Origin: Collybia mongolica
Lineage: Eukaryota > Basidiomycota > Agaricomycetes > Agaricales > Clitocybaceae
DNA length: 64,000 bases
Assembly: GCA_013420905.1 (NCBI GenBank)
Contig: JAAXNY010000010.1
Span: forward strand, 62,001-126,000
Direction of reading: 5' to 3'
Under the pieces are notes generated by a model. The model searched no databases. It was not told the DNA's origin and worked only from the letters and a program-made list of their open reading frames with translations. This document shows positions 33,864 through 45,740 of this stretch, piece by piece; the first letter of the stretch is position 1; every line of letters starts with the position of its first letter. The position numbers and the translations under genes were made by a program.

Positions 33864-35384
33864 TCACCGTCCGTCCTGGTCCGAATCCACATCAAGCCCC
33901 ATATCCTTATGCTTCTTCGCCATATGTCTATTAAGTGAATCCTTCCTCGACAGCTCCTCGCCGCAAACACGACACACTTCCTTCCCACCCCCATTATGCT
34001 TCGCCTCGTGCCGGGTTCTGTCATAAAACCGCGTAAATCCAACTCGGCAGCCTGGCCAGCTGCAGAAGAACCGGTGGTTGGCACCACGTCCCGACGCCTT
34101 TCGGCGCTTTCTCCCACCGGCGTGTCGGGTGGGGGTATCGGATAGGACGCAGTAGGCGTCGTCGTCGTCGTCGTTATCGGACGCGGGCTCTGGAATATCC
34201 CGGTAGCGCTTTTTGGGCGATAGGGATGGTCGTGTAGGCACTGGCTCTCTCGGGGATGAATGGGAATGGGGCACCTCAAGGTATATTCCGACGTCTGAGT
34301 TGGAGTGAGGGGGTAGAGGAATAGTCTCCCGTAAGTTTGGTGTCGAGTTGGAACGGGCATTGGCGGTCGTAACGTCGGGTGCCCTATGACCACTTCTGAG
34401 ACGGCTTCTGACGGACGGAGGCTCAGGAGCTGGAGAATCTGAATAAGGGACCTGGAGCTGAGCCAATGGTGTGGATGGTCTAGTGGGATATGATCTCTCG
34501 AGTCGCGATGGGGGAGGTGTGTAGGACGAGGTAGGGTTTTGGGGTGGTGCGAACCAGTCCATAAGCTGAGGTTGGATGTTTTGTGGCAAAGGAACAACTG
34601 TCGTCGCAGGAGAAGCCGGAATGAGATCGTGTTCGTTCAGAGGTACATAATCGCAAACCAGTTCAGCCGGCTCCTGACAGTCTTGCATCAGGTCTTTGGG
34701 GGACACCGTTTTCCCCTCAAATGAATCAGCGCAAACCTCCTGGTAGAGTTCATTCCCAACCAAGTCGGGTGTATATTGAAGACCGTCGGCTGGCTCGAGG
34801 TAAACACTCGGGGGATACAGTTGGACCACTGGTGGAGGCGTTCCGGTGGGAAGCGACGAAGCATCTGTCAACGTAGACGATGGTGTCGATAGATAGGGAG
34901 TGCACGAATTCGCATCGTAACCACCACCGTAGAACTCATACGGCGAAATCTCGTAAGGAGAGCACGAACATGTGATTGCGGGGCATAGTGGGACATAGAC
35001 GATCTGGATCACGCTCTCGTCGTCGATTTCGACTATGGCGCAGTGGCCGGGCGCGTTCGACATGAGTAGTGATTTCGCTATATTGTATGCGTGGGGCGGA
35101 TTGCCTTCTGGAGTGGCCACACCGGTGAAAGAGCACCGGTGGTGGTCCAGATTCGCCGGTAGAGCTTTAATAGTGCCATCATCGAACCCGAGAAGGTCCC
35201 CACAAACTTCGTCGTCGTCCAGTAAATGCGTCACATCTGCAACAAATTTTCGGTACTGATCGTCAAGATCAGCCGACCAGTCAGAGTAACTAAATCAGGG
35301 CATGTAAGTTTCGTGGCCATAAAATACGTGTTTGAGCACGCACTTCACCGGTTCGCATTGTATATGGAGGTTAAATTCAGCCAT
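33864..35384 (-). CDS. C2H2 zinc-finger protein, putative transcription factor
   Basis: Two minus-strand exons (35344-35384, 33864-35289) give 488 residues. The N-terminal 380 residues are Pro/Ser/Thr-rich and acidic with no fold I recognise, as in activation regions. An Asp run (DNDDDDDAY) and a basic patch (GGRKRRKASGRG, a likely nuclear signal) precede two zinc fingers at the C-terminus: CSWPGCRVGF...RHEAKH (C-x4-C...H-x3-H) and CRVCGEELSRKD...RHMAKKH (C-x2-C...H-x4-H). Two-finger C-terminal layouts of this kind are common among basidiomycete regulators. The start at 35384 follows from a 54-bp intron that restores phase. Confidence 0.82.
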
Positions 35385-36697
35385 TGAGAGAATAGAGGAC
35401 CAGTAGAAGATAGAACGTTTGAGGGAATGTGTTTTTTTCGTGGAGGTAGGTATAACAATGGGGTTTGCCGTTGTGTGGTGTTGTGGGCGCGTTTTCGGCA
35501 GGAATGAGGCATAATCCGATGTCTAGCCTAGAGAAGGTCTAAGGGCAAGGGACGTGCCAAACATATCTCCGGATGCGCTGCGCTGACCTTGGATTATCCC
35601 ATATCACGATGGACAATCTAATTCGCTGAGTTTTGTTGCATTGATTGCCTGCAGGTAGACGCGTTCCTCTTCCAAAACGAGCAGACAGGAATTAGCGCCC
35701 AAGTCCAGAACAAGTCGCCAAACAAAGCACAGGTTGAAGACATGGACTCTTTATGACTCGCCATCATCAGCTGTCTCAATGCTTTTGAACAGCCGCTGGA
35801 CCCTGGACTCAGTAAGAGGACAAACTGAGTCGTTGAGCAATGAGGCCGTGCACGGCATGGTGACGACGTGATCTCGTAGGAGGTTCTATATGTATGTGAG
35901 AAAATCAGCGAAAAGGAGACAGTCATCTGTGGGTACGTATGTCCACGTGAGATCTTCCAAAGTATGTTTAAAATTCGGCTTTTGTGGAGATGTCGGAAAC
36001 AGACTTGAAGAGAATTCCAGATTGCACTGTTGAGTGCTCTTTCAGACAAATTTCAAATACATACCATGTGAAGTCCTAGGGATGACAGGTAGAAAGCTGT
36101 AAGGTGGAGAGGTGAGGGCAGTTCGCTGCGGTGCCATAAGACAGTTCAAAATGCAAGTACAAGGACACGACTTGTCGCCACGTGGTAAGTATGATCCGAG
36201 GAACATGATCTAATCTCAGCTCCCAGAATACTATGTAATGCCCTTTGAAATTACATACAACCCATCATAAACCCCGAGGACGGTGGGTACATGATTAACA
36301 GTGCGGATTGACCTTAACTAGTCATTCGACGCCAGTGAGATACAACAAACGCTCCACTCAAAAAGTTCCGACCTCATCTGACCCCGGGTCCGAGACGCGA
36401 GACTGATAATGAACCTTAAAGGTGTAGACAACTTGTCCGACGATGGTGGAATGCGCGTAATTGAGGGTGCAGATGCCTAGTATTCACCTGGGAGCTTGCA
36501 CTCCCGGGAAATCTATATACCGGGGTGCCAATAAACAACGAGAAATTGACAAACATCTTCGGGCGTATAGTTTTCCGCTGGGAGTGGTCAGACAGTGAAA
36601 AAGGGCTGAGTTCCTATTCTTTGTGACGAACAAAGTTTACCGCCAGCATATCAGGGACTCCTCACACCCGATAAAAATCTTATGATCCAAAAGTAAG
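35385..36697. other. Intergenic
   Basis: A minus-strand frame at 35618-36049 is open for 143 codons but lacks motifs and a paralogue; I do not call it. The rest is AT-rich. Confidence 0.35.
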
Positions 36698-36788
36698 CGA
36701 CGCCAGCAGGATTTGAACCTACGCCCTCAAAGAGGAACAGATAATGAGAAATTCAAATCTGTCGCCGTAACCACTTGGCTATAGCGCC
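36698..36788 (-). tRNA. tRNA-Ser (TGA), 9-nt intron
   Basis: Class II tRNA with acceptor GGCGCTA/TGGCGTC, discriminator G, long variable arm CCTCTTTGAGG and T-loop TTCAAAT. Anticodon TGA is at 36753-36755; a 9-nt intron lies at about 36743-36751. A TTTT run follows on the minus strand. It is divergent to the tRNA-Ser (AGA) gene 156 bp away. Confidence 0.93.
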
Positions 36789-36944
36789 TTCGACAACTCG
36801 TTTCGGTCTCGCCTTCATAATGTATTAGTTCAATACATCTACTTGATTCGGACGGAAGTCGATCAGGAAAAACTTCGCTCGTGATGTGCAGCCGGAAAAT
36901 TAGAAGATTAACGACACTACTGCCCACGAAAATCTCAAAACTAC

Positions 36945-37026
36945 GGCGCTATAGCCAAGTGGTTACGGCGACAGATTAGAAATCTGTTCCTCTTTGAGGG
37001 CGCAGGTTCAAATCCTGCTGGCGTCG
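36945..37026 (+). tRNA. tRNA-Ser (AGA), no intron
   Basis: 82 nt with the same body as the neighbouring gene; the 7-nt anticodon loop is TTAGAAA, with AGA at 36978-36980. Long variable arm present. A TTTTT run follows near 37052. Confidence 0.95.
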
Positions 37027-37381
37027 CTCCGAAAGGGTCCCCAAGCAAATATTTTTAAGCACTTTTAAGCACTTTTTACATGTTATGAATCTTATCTCCA
37101 AATCGATTTTTTCAATATCTGTACATGTACATCGCGATATGACTATGCCTGCGCATTCATGATGCTCCTTTACACTTGTGATCCACCCTTGTTTAATATA
37201 CTCTCCGGAATAACCGTTAGATATCAGTCGGAAATCCCCCCAGCTTTATAAAATTTACACCCTTCCTCCGTCAGGGGAACGCGCTTCAAACAAATTGGGT
37301 ACGCATCCGGGACAGCTTCGCTCAGCTCTCCAGTAAACTAGAGGACGAAAACGCCAACGCATCAGTCGAGCCAGTTCCAAT
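37027..37381. other. Intergenic
   Basis: AT-rich; no gene seen. Confidence 0.4.
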
Positions 37382-37688
37382 CTAAAGGGACCGCAGCGAA
37401 GCTAGTACTAGCGCCGCACGGGTGACCGAAGGATAATAGGGACTGACATAATAGTTGCACACGAATTGGAAACCCGGAGAGTAGTAACTTGGCGAAGTTC
37501 AGTGGTACGTTCAGGCTAGACGGATAGTGGCGGAAGGTTGTGACGTACGAGCAGTATCCGCTGGTCTGGGAGATCAATGTGCACTCGCCCTTCTCGCCCT
37601 TCAGTATGTGCTGCGGACAGGTGGGGCACGCCGCGCGCGCGAGGACTACCAGAGCAGAGATGAGAATGAAAGCCCCAGGTGTGTGCAT
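37382..37688 (-). CDS. Small secreted cysteine-containing protein
   Basis: Two minus-strand exons (37549-37688, 37382-37487; 61-bp intron with GTACGT donor) give 81 residues. A signal peptide (MHTPGAFILISALVVLARA) is followed by ACPTCPQHILKGEKGECTL, QTSGYCSYY and FQFVCNYYV: five cysteines in about 40 residues. A TATA element (TTATATAA, 37753-37760, read on this strand) lies about 65 bp upstream. The unspliced frame is also open but would lose the last cysteine. Such proteins are common in mushroom secretomes, and some act as effectors, but nothing here shows a target. The acceptor is CCAAG, somewhat weak. Confidence 0.65.
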
Positions 37689-37752
37689 TGTATAAAAGCG
37701 CAAGGGGGAGATAGGCTTCCCGGGGCAGTGCGGAAGCCGTGTATCGGGGGAT

Positions 37753-37760
37753 TTATATAA
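37753..37760 (-). promoter_or_regulatory. TATA box of the small secreted protein gene
   Basis: TTATATAA sits about 65 bp upstream of the ATG at 37688 on the minus strand. Confidence 0.5.
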
Positions 37761-38597
37761 GCCTGTCGATGGAGCGCGGACGGGCGTGGATAGAGCGAAG
37801 ACGGGCGGCTCCGAAGAAACAATACATAACGCTTTGGTGTATCAGAAACCTGCCGCTCCCACCTCCCCCTGTAAACCAAGTGGTATTCCAGCAAGTCTCG
37901 AACGCGGCACCCCATCTAAACGCCACGACCCAGTGGTGTTCCTGCGATGGCTGGAACCTTCGATTCGGATGGGTTACTGCTGTTAGGAAACTGCTTCACT
38001 GCTCTGAAACGAGTGGCACTCTGGTCCGCGTGGGAGCGGTGTCATTAGATTGGTTGGACATGACGACGTTGGCTGTTGAGGCTCCCCTGTGGGGTCAAAG
38101 TCCACAAGACAGAGGTTCCCGCAGTCTCGTTCGGTGGGAAGGAGGCTTCTGGAAGCGAACATAGTCTCGAACCTGTGTGACCGGAGAGCGAGGCTGGATT
38201 CGCGCGTTCTCAGATGTGAAATCTCGAAGAGTGTAAGATGTCGCGTGCCTATGTACGCTCGTCATCTACGGGTCATCGCCTTGTGACGTATTACCACTTA
38301 TCAGTAGCCCATTCACTAGGGCCCGATTCCGAAGAACAGCGAGGTGTCATGGCGTGCTTGCGTCACGGTTGCGTCTCCGAAAGTGATAATCGTGCAGAGA
38401 ATCCTAGTCCAGATGAGGTCGTGTCCAGAAAGGCGATGTACCTTCTTTGATAACAAGGATGGTCAGCTTGGAGAAATTTGAGATCAAAAATGACATATAT
38501 ATCCCAAATAAAGAGGTCGAGGCCAAGACAGGGTACCAGGTCAACTGGCTAGGTGGGTGTTTTAAGTGAAAAAGAAATCGCATCAATCCTGGGAAAC
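37761..38597. other. Intergenic
   Basis: Open frames at 37739-38164 and 37646-37915 overlap on opposite strands and show no motifs. No gene supported. Confidence 0.4.
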
Positions 38598-38682
38598 TGG
38601 ACACACCCGGAATTGAACCGGGGACCGCCCGCATACAACTGGAGTGCTAAGCGGGCGTGATAACCAACTACACCATGTGCCC
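38598..38682 (-). tRNA. tRNA-Ala (AGC), 11-nt intron
   Basis: The minus strand folds as acceptor GGGCACA/TGTGTCC, D arm with TAGTTGGTTA, anticodon stem CCCGC/GCGGG, and T-loop TTCAATT with stem CCCGG/CCGGG. Anticodon AGC is at 38646-38648. An 11-nt intron (about 38634-38644) sits after the base following the anticodon. A TTTTT run follows downstream. Confidence 0.88.
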
Positions 38683-39302
38683 ACAGATGCGTTGTCGCGT
38701 GCGGTGAAAATCTCACTTTCCGTGGATCCGATAAGCTGTACCTCTCTATGGGCACCGGCCATAGTGGATGGACAGTCCAGATAGGGGCTTGCGAGTGGTA
38801 GGCTTCACTGACATCTCTCTCGCTATTGTTGTATCTAATGTTATAATTGTGAGTAAAGTTTCAAATGATGCTTGCTAGATGTCGGATAAAGTGATATGGG
38901 AAACTGAGCAGGCTGTGGCATGGGATCGTGAACCGACAAATTTGAAATGAGTATTACTAGATGCTTAATGCACATCGCCACCGATACCGTTGACCGCTTC
39001 TTCAATTCCCAATCGCGGTGCAACGCCAGGCCTTGAGTGTTGACCATTGAACTTCGAACGCCCAGTCTTTCGTGACAGATCCGTGATGACCAACGGCTAG
39101 TGCTGGATGCTTTAGAGATTGCGAATGCTTCTGTATGTTTGAAGGCTCTGAGGCCCCAAACAAGTGCCTGAGGATATACGTTGGGGTCAAGTGGAAGCTG
39201 TGGAAGAATAGTGGAAGAACATGGAAAAGGCCGAGTTATCGTTGGATACCCTGTCAAAAATAGGTGGGCGCTCGATGGAAGCTGGGAGCACCAAACAGGT
39301 AA
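38683..39302. other. Intergenic
   Basis: No gene supported; the minus-strand open frame 38841-39257 is featureless. Confidence 0.4.
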
Positions 39303-39393
39303 GGCGCTATAGCCAAGTGGTTACGGCGACAGATTCGAATTACTTTCTATCTGTTCCTCTTTGAGGGCGCAGGTTCAAATCCTGCTGGCGTCG
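39303..39393 (+). tRNA. tRNA-Ser (CGA), 9-nt intron
   Basis: Same body as the other serine tRNAs in the window. Anticodon CGA at 39336-39338, intron at 39340-39348, long variable arm, and a TTTTT run about 25 bp downstream. It reads the UCG codon. Confidence 0.93.
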
Positions 39394-39484
39394 TCTCAAT
39401 TTCAATCCAAGGTTGTAATTTTTGTGACGAATCCCAACAATGACCACATTCGCAAATTATTTAAAACATCGAGAGGTTACAATA

Positions 39485-42246
39485 ATGCACCCACGTAGCC
39501 CATATCAGCTCACACCCAACTTTTCCCTTTTGGCCCAAGATTATCCAAATCTTCAACCATAGTAAGTTTTTGTCTATTTCCTCACTTATAGGGTCCGGGC
39601 CTACTTTTCTCTTTTCCACTACACGGTGTGCCGCAGATTTCGCTAACCACTTTGTTCTTTTTTAGTTTAACAGGAAACATCCTCGATTTTCAAGATGACG
39701 ATGCCCAGAGGTCCCTTGATCTCCCTTCCAATCACCACCCTCTGACACAACCAACCACAGAGCGCTAACGCAAGCTCTCCTCCATCGAGACTTCAACCTC
39801 ACAATCGACCTCCCTTCCGACCGACTATGCCCACCTGTACGCCCCGCTTTGCTCAGGATTACAAAAGTATTGATCGATACTGGAAGATAGGTGCCGAATA
39901 GGTATGTCTCAGTACTGTGGTACGGGACAGACTTTGGTTGAGCTGTTGGGATTTACAGGTTGAATTACGTATTGTGGATCCAGGACATTGTTCGTGCGCA
40001 CGAGGAGGTTGTAAGAGAGTTTATTGGCAATGAGAGTGGAATCAGTGTGCATGGTATTGATATGTACGTTCTAGCCCCGTTCTACCCACCTTGACACACT
40101 CAATATCCCTGAATCACTTAGTGGGACCGGCGCATCAGCAATCTATCCTCTCCTTGCATGCAGCCTTGAGCCCCGCTGGCAATTCGTAGCCAGCGGTAAG
40201 TCCTTGCTCCTCACCAGTCAGTACTCAGGATGACTTATGTTCGCAGAACTCGATTCCGAATCTTACACTTACGCATGTGCGAACGTTCGGAGAAATAAGC
40301 TGGAGGACCGAGTGTGGGTTGTCAAAGTTGGTGATGAGAAGGCATGGATGGACCATCTGGACATGGGTGGCGTAATGGAGGACGGCACACCTCCGTACAT
40401 AGTGCATGATATGGATCGGAATGAGGACGAGGATGAAAAGATGGAATTGGGCACGCCTAATGATGCACCCAATGGCCATGACGAACCAAGGAGAACGCTA
40501 TCGTTTGGTTTCGAAAAACTTTTCCGACAGCATATCGGTGCAGATGACAGTATTGTGCAACCAACAGACACGTGGCGGGGCAAGGACACCAAACTCCAAG
40601 GACGAGACGCACAGCCACGAATCGAATTCACAATGTGTAACCCACCTTTCTACGGGAGTGCCGCAGAGGTGGAAGAGAGTCTTACGATGAAGGAAGCAGG
40701 TCCGCTTGGAGTACGTGTTTCGTCTTGGCCCTCACCCCATAACACCACCACGCCGGCTACTTTTCATATCACACTCCTTACCCCAAATTTAAGCTGACCC
40801 CCGCCCTACCCAGGTCTGCACCGGCGCCCCAGTAGAGATGATCACTCCTGGCGGCGAGGCCCAATTCGTCGGGCAGATGGTCAAGGAAAGCGCCGGCGGG
40901 GGCGCCTTATTCACCTGGGATGCCAACTCCCCAGACATACTGCCGTTACATCACCTTTTCCACTCCTCGACAGGGGAGAACGACCAGCCCCGAACGGCGC
41001 TGACCTCCCCCAGGAAACGTGCGTTGGAAAAGCCAGCGCCGAAAGAGAGGTGTGTGTATGCTCTCCCCCGTTATGTCGGGGTTGGGAGTTGGGGATTGGG
41101 TTGCTGATTGGGCTGTTATGCGTTTGTAGGTCTGGCAAACGGAGGCGAGTTGCGGAGCCTGTGCCTGTGTCTGGTGGTGTTGGGGAGGGGGCGGTGGCGG
41201 CGAGGTGGTACACGTCGATGCTGGGGAAGATGGGGTCAGTGGTGGAGGTCGTAAGGGAACTGGACGCTTGTGGGGTGAGTCAGTCTTGCTATCTTTTCTG
41301 GATTCTCTTTCTTCTAGTTCTCGACATATTCGCGTCTTTCTTTCCCGTTCTATCGGGCTACCCTATTGGACGTACTCATACCACCATCCCCAGATATCCA
41401 ACTACGCCGTGACGGAGTTCGTGCAAGGCCAGACGCGCCGCTGGGCCGTGGGGTGGTCGCTTGGTGGGTTCAGACTCCCCGATGTACGTGTACTGTTGAG
41501 TCCTTCCTATTACATATACCCGCCTCCGCCCTCGTTCTCCTCACATTCTTCTTAACAAGTCCCAACGCTGACAATCGCCTTTTCCCTCCCCCCAACAGAG
41601 CATAACCCGCATCCAGAACCCAAACCCAACACTCCAGCGACTCATGCCAGCACGCAACACCCTCCGGTTCCCGCACCTCAAGCTCCACCCCACCGAACTC
41701 GAGCCCCTGCGCGCGGTCCTCTCGTCCATCGATGGTGTCCGGGTTGTTGGTGATTATATCCAAGGCAACGGGGACCCCATTGATCCTAATCCCGATCTCG
41801 ATCCGAACTCTGGCAGTGCCCGTCGTACCCCGTGCCTGCTCGTGCGTGCCGCGGGCGATACGTGGTCCCGGGGCGCGCGCCGGAAGCGGAAGATGCAGGC
41901 ACGCCCCGAGTCGGGGTCTGGTGCCGCGGTCCCTGAGCTCGAGCCTGAGTGCGTCAACGCCCACGCATATAACACCCATCCAACCACACCAGCCCACGCC
42001 CGTGCGCCTGCCCCAGCGCTTGCCCCAAGCTCAACCTCAAACCTAACCCTGGCCTCCACCGCAGCCCCGGCTAGCGGGTCCGATGTTGGTGGAGATATCA
42101 CGTCCGCGGTGCTGGTGTGCAGCATCACCTGGGTGGAGGGGGAGGGGGGTGGACTCGATGTGCGGTGGGTGTATGGATTTAATAGGGCGCTGTTTGAGAG
42201 CTTTGCGAGCCATGTTGTGAGTAGGCTTGGGGCAGGGCGCGGGTAA
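39485..42246 (+). CDS. METTL16: METTL16-type RNA N6-adenosine methyltransferase
   Basis: Eleven exons (39485-39561, 39666-39710, 39761-39836, 39891-39901, 39959-40063, 40122-40195, 40247-40710, 40814-41049, 41130-41274, 41394-41483, 41599-42246) give 656 residues; all phases fit. The SAM-binding motif is GIDIGTGAS (residues 102-110) and the catalytic NPPF is at 261-264, with the MITPGGEAQFV block after it. This fits the METTL16/ METT10 family, which methylates U6 snRNA in its ACAGA box. An acidic insert (about residues 180-215) separates the two motifs, and a Pro/Ala/Ser-rich linker lies in the last exon before a final VRW..GFNRALFESF block. Exon 4 is only 11 nt. Probably nuclear; a basic GKRRRVAE segment may be the signal. 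Confidence 0.92.
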
Positions 42247-42979
42247 GGCGTTTTAAAGCTTGGGGTTTGGCGCTCGACGGAGGGTTTTGTTTTTGCGGGT
42301 CAGATGCCGTGGGCTGCGGTGGGCTGCTTTGTGTGCATGGTCTCATCACTGTCTTTTTGATGAATCGTTGATCAATGGACCTCGTTGATTAATGGACTTT
42401 CCATTGATATGGCGTTTTCGACTAAGGGGATTACGGCTAGCTGATCAAATTAAACATTAAACATCTCTTGATATATGATTAGAGAATGGGAGGACCAGGA
42501 GCGTGTTAGCTTGATATTCAAGTAGTGTGATCTTATATGGTGGCTTACCGAATGGATCTAATGTGTTGTGTCTTTGATCTTGCAGGAGTTCGGCCGGTTA
42601 GATATTGTCGTTTCGGTAGTTGTGGGTCCGCGAGATACGGCGAAATTTCAGCGTCGGTCAAAGAATGCCGTTCAGTCTCGGTCAAGCACGAATCTTGGTA
42701 TGACTTGTGCTCGAGAATCGATACTCTCCAGCCTCGTATAGGCCCGACCACCCATGCCTACACGCAAGCGTGCGTCCCCCCTGAAAGCTTATAAAATAAC
42801 ATTCGTTATCCTCGACCTGTCTATTTTTAGATCCCGGCCAAGCCCTTTTTTTCCGCCCTGGCGAATATACCCCTGGCAATTCTAGATCGGCTAGAAGTAT
42901 CCGTTGTGGATGAATGGTCCTGGTTAATTTTCCCTTCTTCTTTCCTCCTTGCTCCCCCTCACATCCCTACCAAGCGGCG
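42247..42979. other. Intergenic; promoter region of GH79 copy 2
   Basis: No gene supported. A TATAAAA element at 42790-42796 lies about 190 bp before the GH79 start. Confidence 0.45.
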
Positions 42980-45509
42980 ATGCTTGTACGTTCGTTATGG
43001 CTTTTCTCGACGTTCTGCATCGCAGCGGCGGGGGTTACGGTCTATGGCCAGATACCCTATGGACAAACTACTACCCTGGGCGCGCCTGAGGCAGGTGCCA
43101 CTGGGACGCCGGCGCCTCCGCCGCTCCTCGCTGCATACGATGAAACGATCTTGAAACCACCCACGCTCCCTCAACCCCCACCGCCGACTGACTTTACATT
43201 GAATTTGCCCGCCACCGGCGCGAACGTCCAGGATTTGTCGATTGTACACCATATGGGCGCTTTCCTTGGGTTCTCCATCGAAATGTCTGTGATTACCCAG
43301 ATCAGTGAGTTGGGCTCGAGCTTGAAGTTAGATATGTGGACTGATTGATATTCTGACACTTAGTCGGGAAAAACTCGTCAGTTAAAATTACGCCACACTT
43401 GCAAATTTCTCCCCATCTGACCTGATTATAGTTCTCATATTCAGGTGCCTTTCCTTAACTTGATGGCAAACCTGCAACAGCGTGCTGGACATGTAAATAT
43501 CCGTCTGGGTGGAAATACTCAGGATTTCGCACACATGGTGGATCACATTGACAACGGACATTCTCTGGATAAGGATCACTCTGACCCCAGTAACCCGGTA
43601 CGCAAAGGACAACTATGCGCTGCAACCAGATATTGACCTTTGTCGAAAGACGTTTACGCCTGGAGTAACCTACACAGTTGATCTGTTTTACATGATGTCG
43701 AACATCTCATCCCTCGTAAACGTAAAATGGTATCTTGGTGAGTCGCAGATCCACTTTTGGCCGCAATCTTCACTTATTTGACTAAATCCCTCCCTTTACA
43801 AGGTATACCATTCATTGACACAAAAGACTGGAAGTTCCAGATCGCAGAATACGGCCAAGCGATTCTTGGTGATAATTTGCTTGGGTTACAAGCCGGGAAC
43901 GAACCCGATTACTACTCTGCGTAATATTATTATTTCCTAGTCGCTGGACTTCCTCTAATGATATCTCTAGACCTGGCCACGACCATCGCCCCAGCAATTA
44001 TACCGAAATGGATTACTATGGCGAATTTTACGACTTGGTAACCGCCATGGGTGCTAACCCAAAAATTCCTGTCAAAAACATGCTCATCGGTCCCAGTTTG
44101 GCGTCTGGTCCGTGGATGCCTGAGAAGGTTCTCGTTGACACTCCGTACCTTGAGACGTTCGCCGACAAACTCTATGCTATCACAATGGAAAAGTGGGTTC
44201 ACGGTTCAGGTTTATCCAATGGTGTCCCTGATCCCTCTGCTACAGTTATCCCAGCAACAATTGCTTTGTGCGGTTCAAAGTTGGCTCCTTCGTGGACCCC
44301 CAAGAAACGTTCCCCCAATTCCTAACCCACAATGCGGGCCTGAATCTGGTGAAGAAGTATAGGAATGCTAGCAATTTGGCTCGACAATTAAACAAACTCT
44401 TTATTATGTTCGAAACGAATTCTGCCACCTGTGGTGGGCTCCCAGGAATCTCAGACAGCTTTGGTGCGGCGTTGTGGGCCCTGGATTATGGCTTTACGAT
44501 GGCGGCTACCAATTTTTCTGGTGCTTTGTTGCACATAGGAGGACAGAACGTTTACTACAATGTGCGTAACGTTAATGAGTAGCAACACGTCGCTTCTCAC
44601 TCTTGTTTTTTTTAGGCATTTACTGGTAAGGACATTGGAACGGCTGTTCATGTCGGTTCACTCACGGTGCTACATAGCCCCGCCTACCAATCAAACAGCC
44701 TTTAATCAATGGACTGTTGGTTCAATCTTTTATTCGACGCTTATTATGGCAGAAGCTTTCGGCAAGTCGAATGCTTCGCAGATCGTGGACACCACGGGCG
44801 ATCGCGAATTTACGCCGTCATACTCAATCTACGAGAACGGCGCTCTGGCAAGAGTCGCGTTATTTAACTACAACGACGATCCGAGTGGAGCTTATGCTAT
44901 TAAGCCGAAAGTTACGATTAACGGCGGGAAAGTTCCCCCTCAGGTCAAAGTCAAGTACGATCTCCTCTTCTCCACCATATTTTTAAGCGTTAATTGCTGA
45001 TCGTAAAAGATATTTCGATGCGACTTCAGTCTCTGTCAAGTCCAATCTGACATGGGCTAACCAGGTATGATACCTTCGCAATTCAGCCGCCCATGGCGCC
45101 CTTAACCCTTCTTGACCAGACCTTCGGGAATAAATTCGAGGTCGACGGCCGGCTGAGGGGAGACCTCAACATAGTGACGATAAACTGCGATCAAGCAACA
45201 AACGTTTGCGTCGTTCCTGTCAAAGCACCTGGGTTCGCCCTTGTGTTCATCACAGAACCCACGGGTACGACAGAAGAACCCCCAGCGGTTACATTCGAAA
45301 CCTCCGCGTACACTAAGACTGTCAACACGATTACTGTGGATCCCAAAGTCCTCGAGACTTCTAACGGCATATCAGGGAAGGACAGGTCCAAGATGGGCAG
45401 CACGAGTTTCGGATCGGTGAGTGCCGCGGACCGCCTTGGAAAGTTGGTACCTGGTATATCTGTCCTTGTTGCGATAATTTCTGGAGCTCTTGCGACTCTC
45501 ATTCGGTAA
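42980..45509 (+). CDS. GH79 family glycoside hydrolase, copy 2
   Basis: Eleven exons (42980-43304, 43364-43376, 43432-43597, 43650-43737, 43803-43920, 43971-44192, 44246-44561, 44616-44625, 44678-44954, 45010-45064, 45120-45509) give 659 residues. Exons 2, 3, 4, 7, 8, 9 and 10 have the same lengths as in copies 1 and 3. The acid/base Glu is in AGNEPDYY and the nucleophile Glu in IMFETNSATCGG. A signal peptide starts the protein and a hydrophobic tail (LVPGISVLVAIISGALATL) ends it. The sequence HGHR of the other copies reads PGHDHR here, a small insertion next to the exon 5-6 junction. Acceptors of exons 4 and 10 end AAAG, weaker than usual. Confidence 0.93.
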
Positions 45510-45658
45510 TTTTATATTCTCGCCTGTTTTTAATGGGTTGTATAGAACTGTAGTCTTGGGTACAAACGTCAAATTTGTACATTCTAGTGTTTGTGGTCAC
45601 TGCAAAGTAACAAACGCGCCCGGAACATTGTATTATTATAACTTACCTTTACGACGAG

Positions 45659-45740
45659 GGCGCTATAGCCAAGTGGTTACGGCGACAGATTAGAAATCTG
45701 TTCCTCTTTGAGGGCGCAGGTTCGAATCCTGCTGGCGTCG
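45659..45740 (+). tRNA. tRNA-Ser (AGA), no intron
   Basis: 82 nt, identical in the body to the gene at 36945 apart from TTCGAAT in the T-loop in place of TTCAAAT. Anticodon loop TTAGAAA. Lies about 150 bp after GH79 copy 2. Confidence 0.95.

Noticed and set aside
35618..36049. 143-codon minus-strand frame
   Set aside because: No domain or paralogue, no good start; kept only as an intergenic note.
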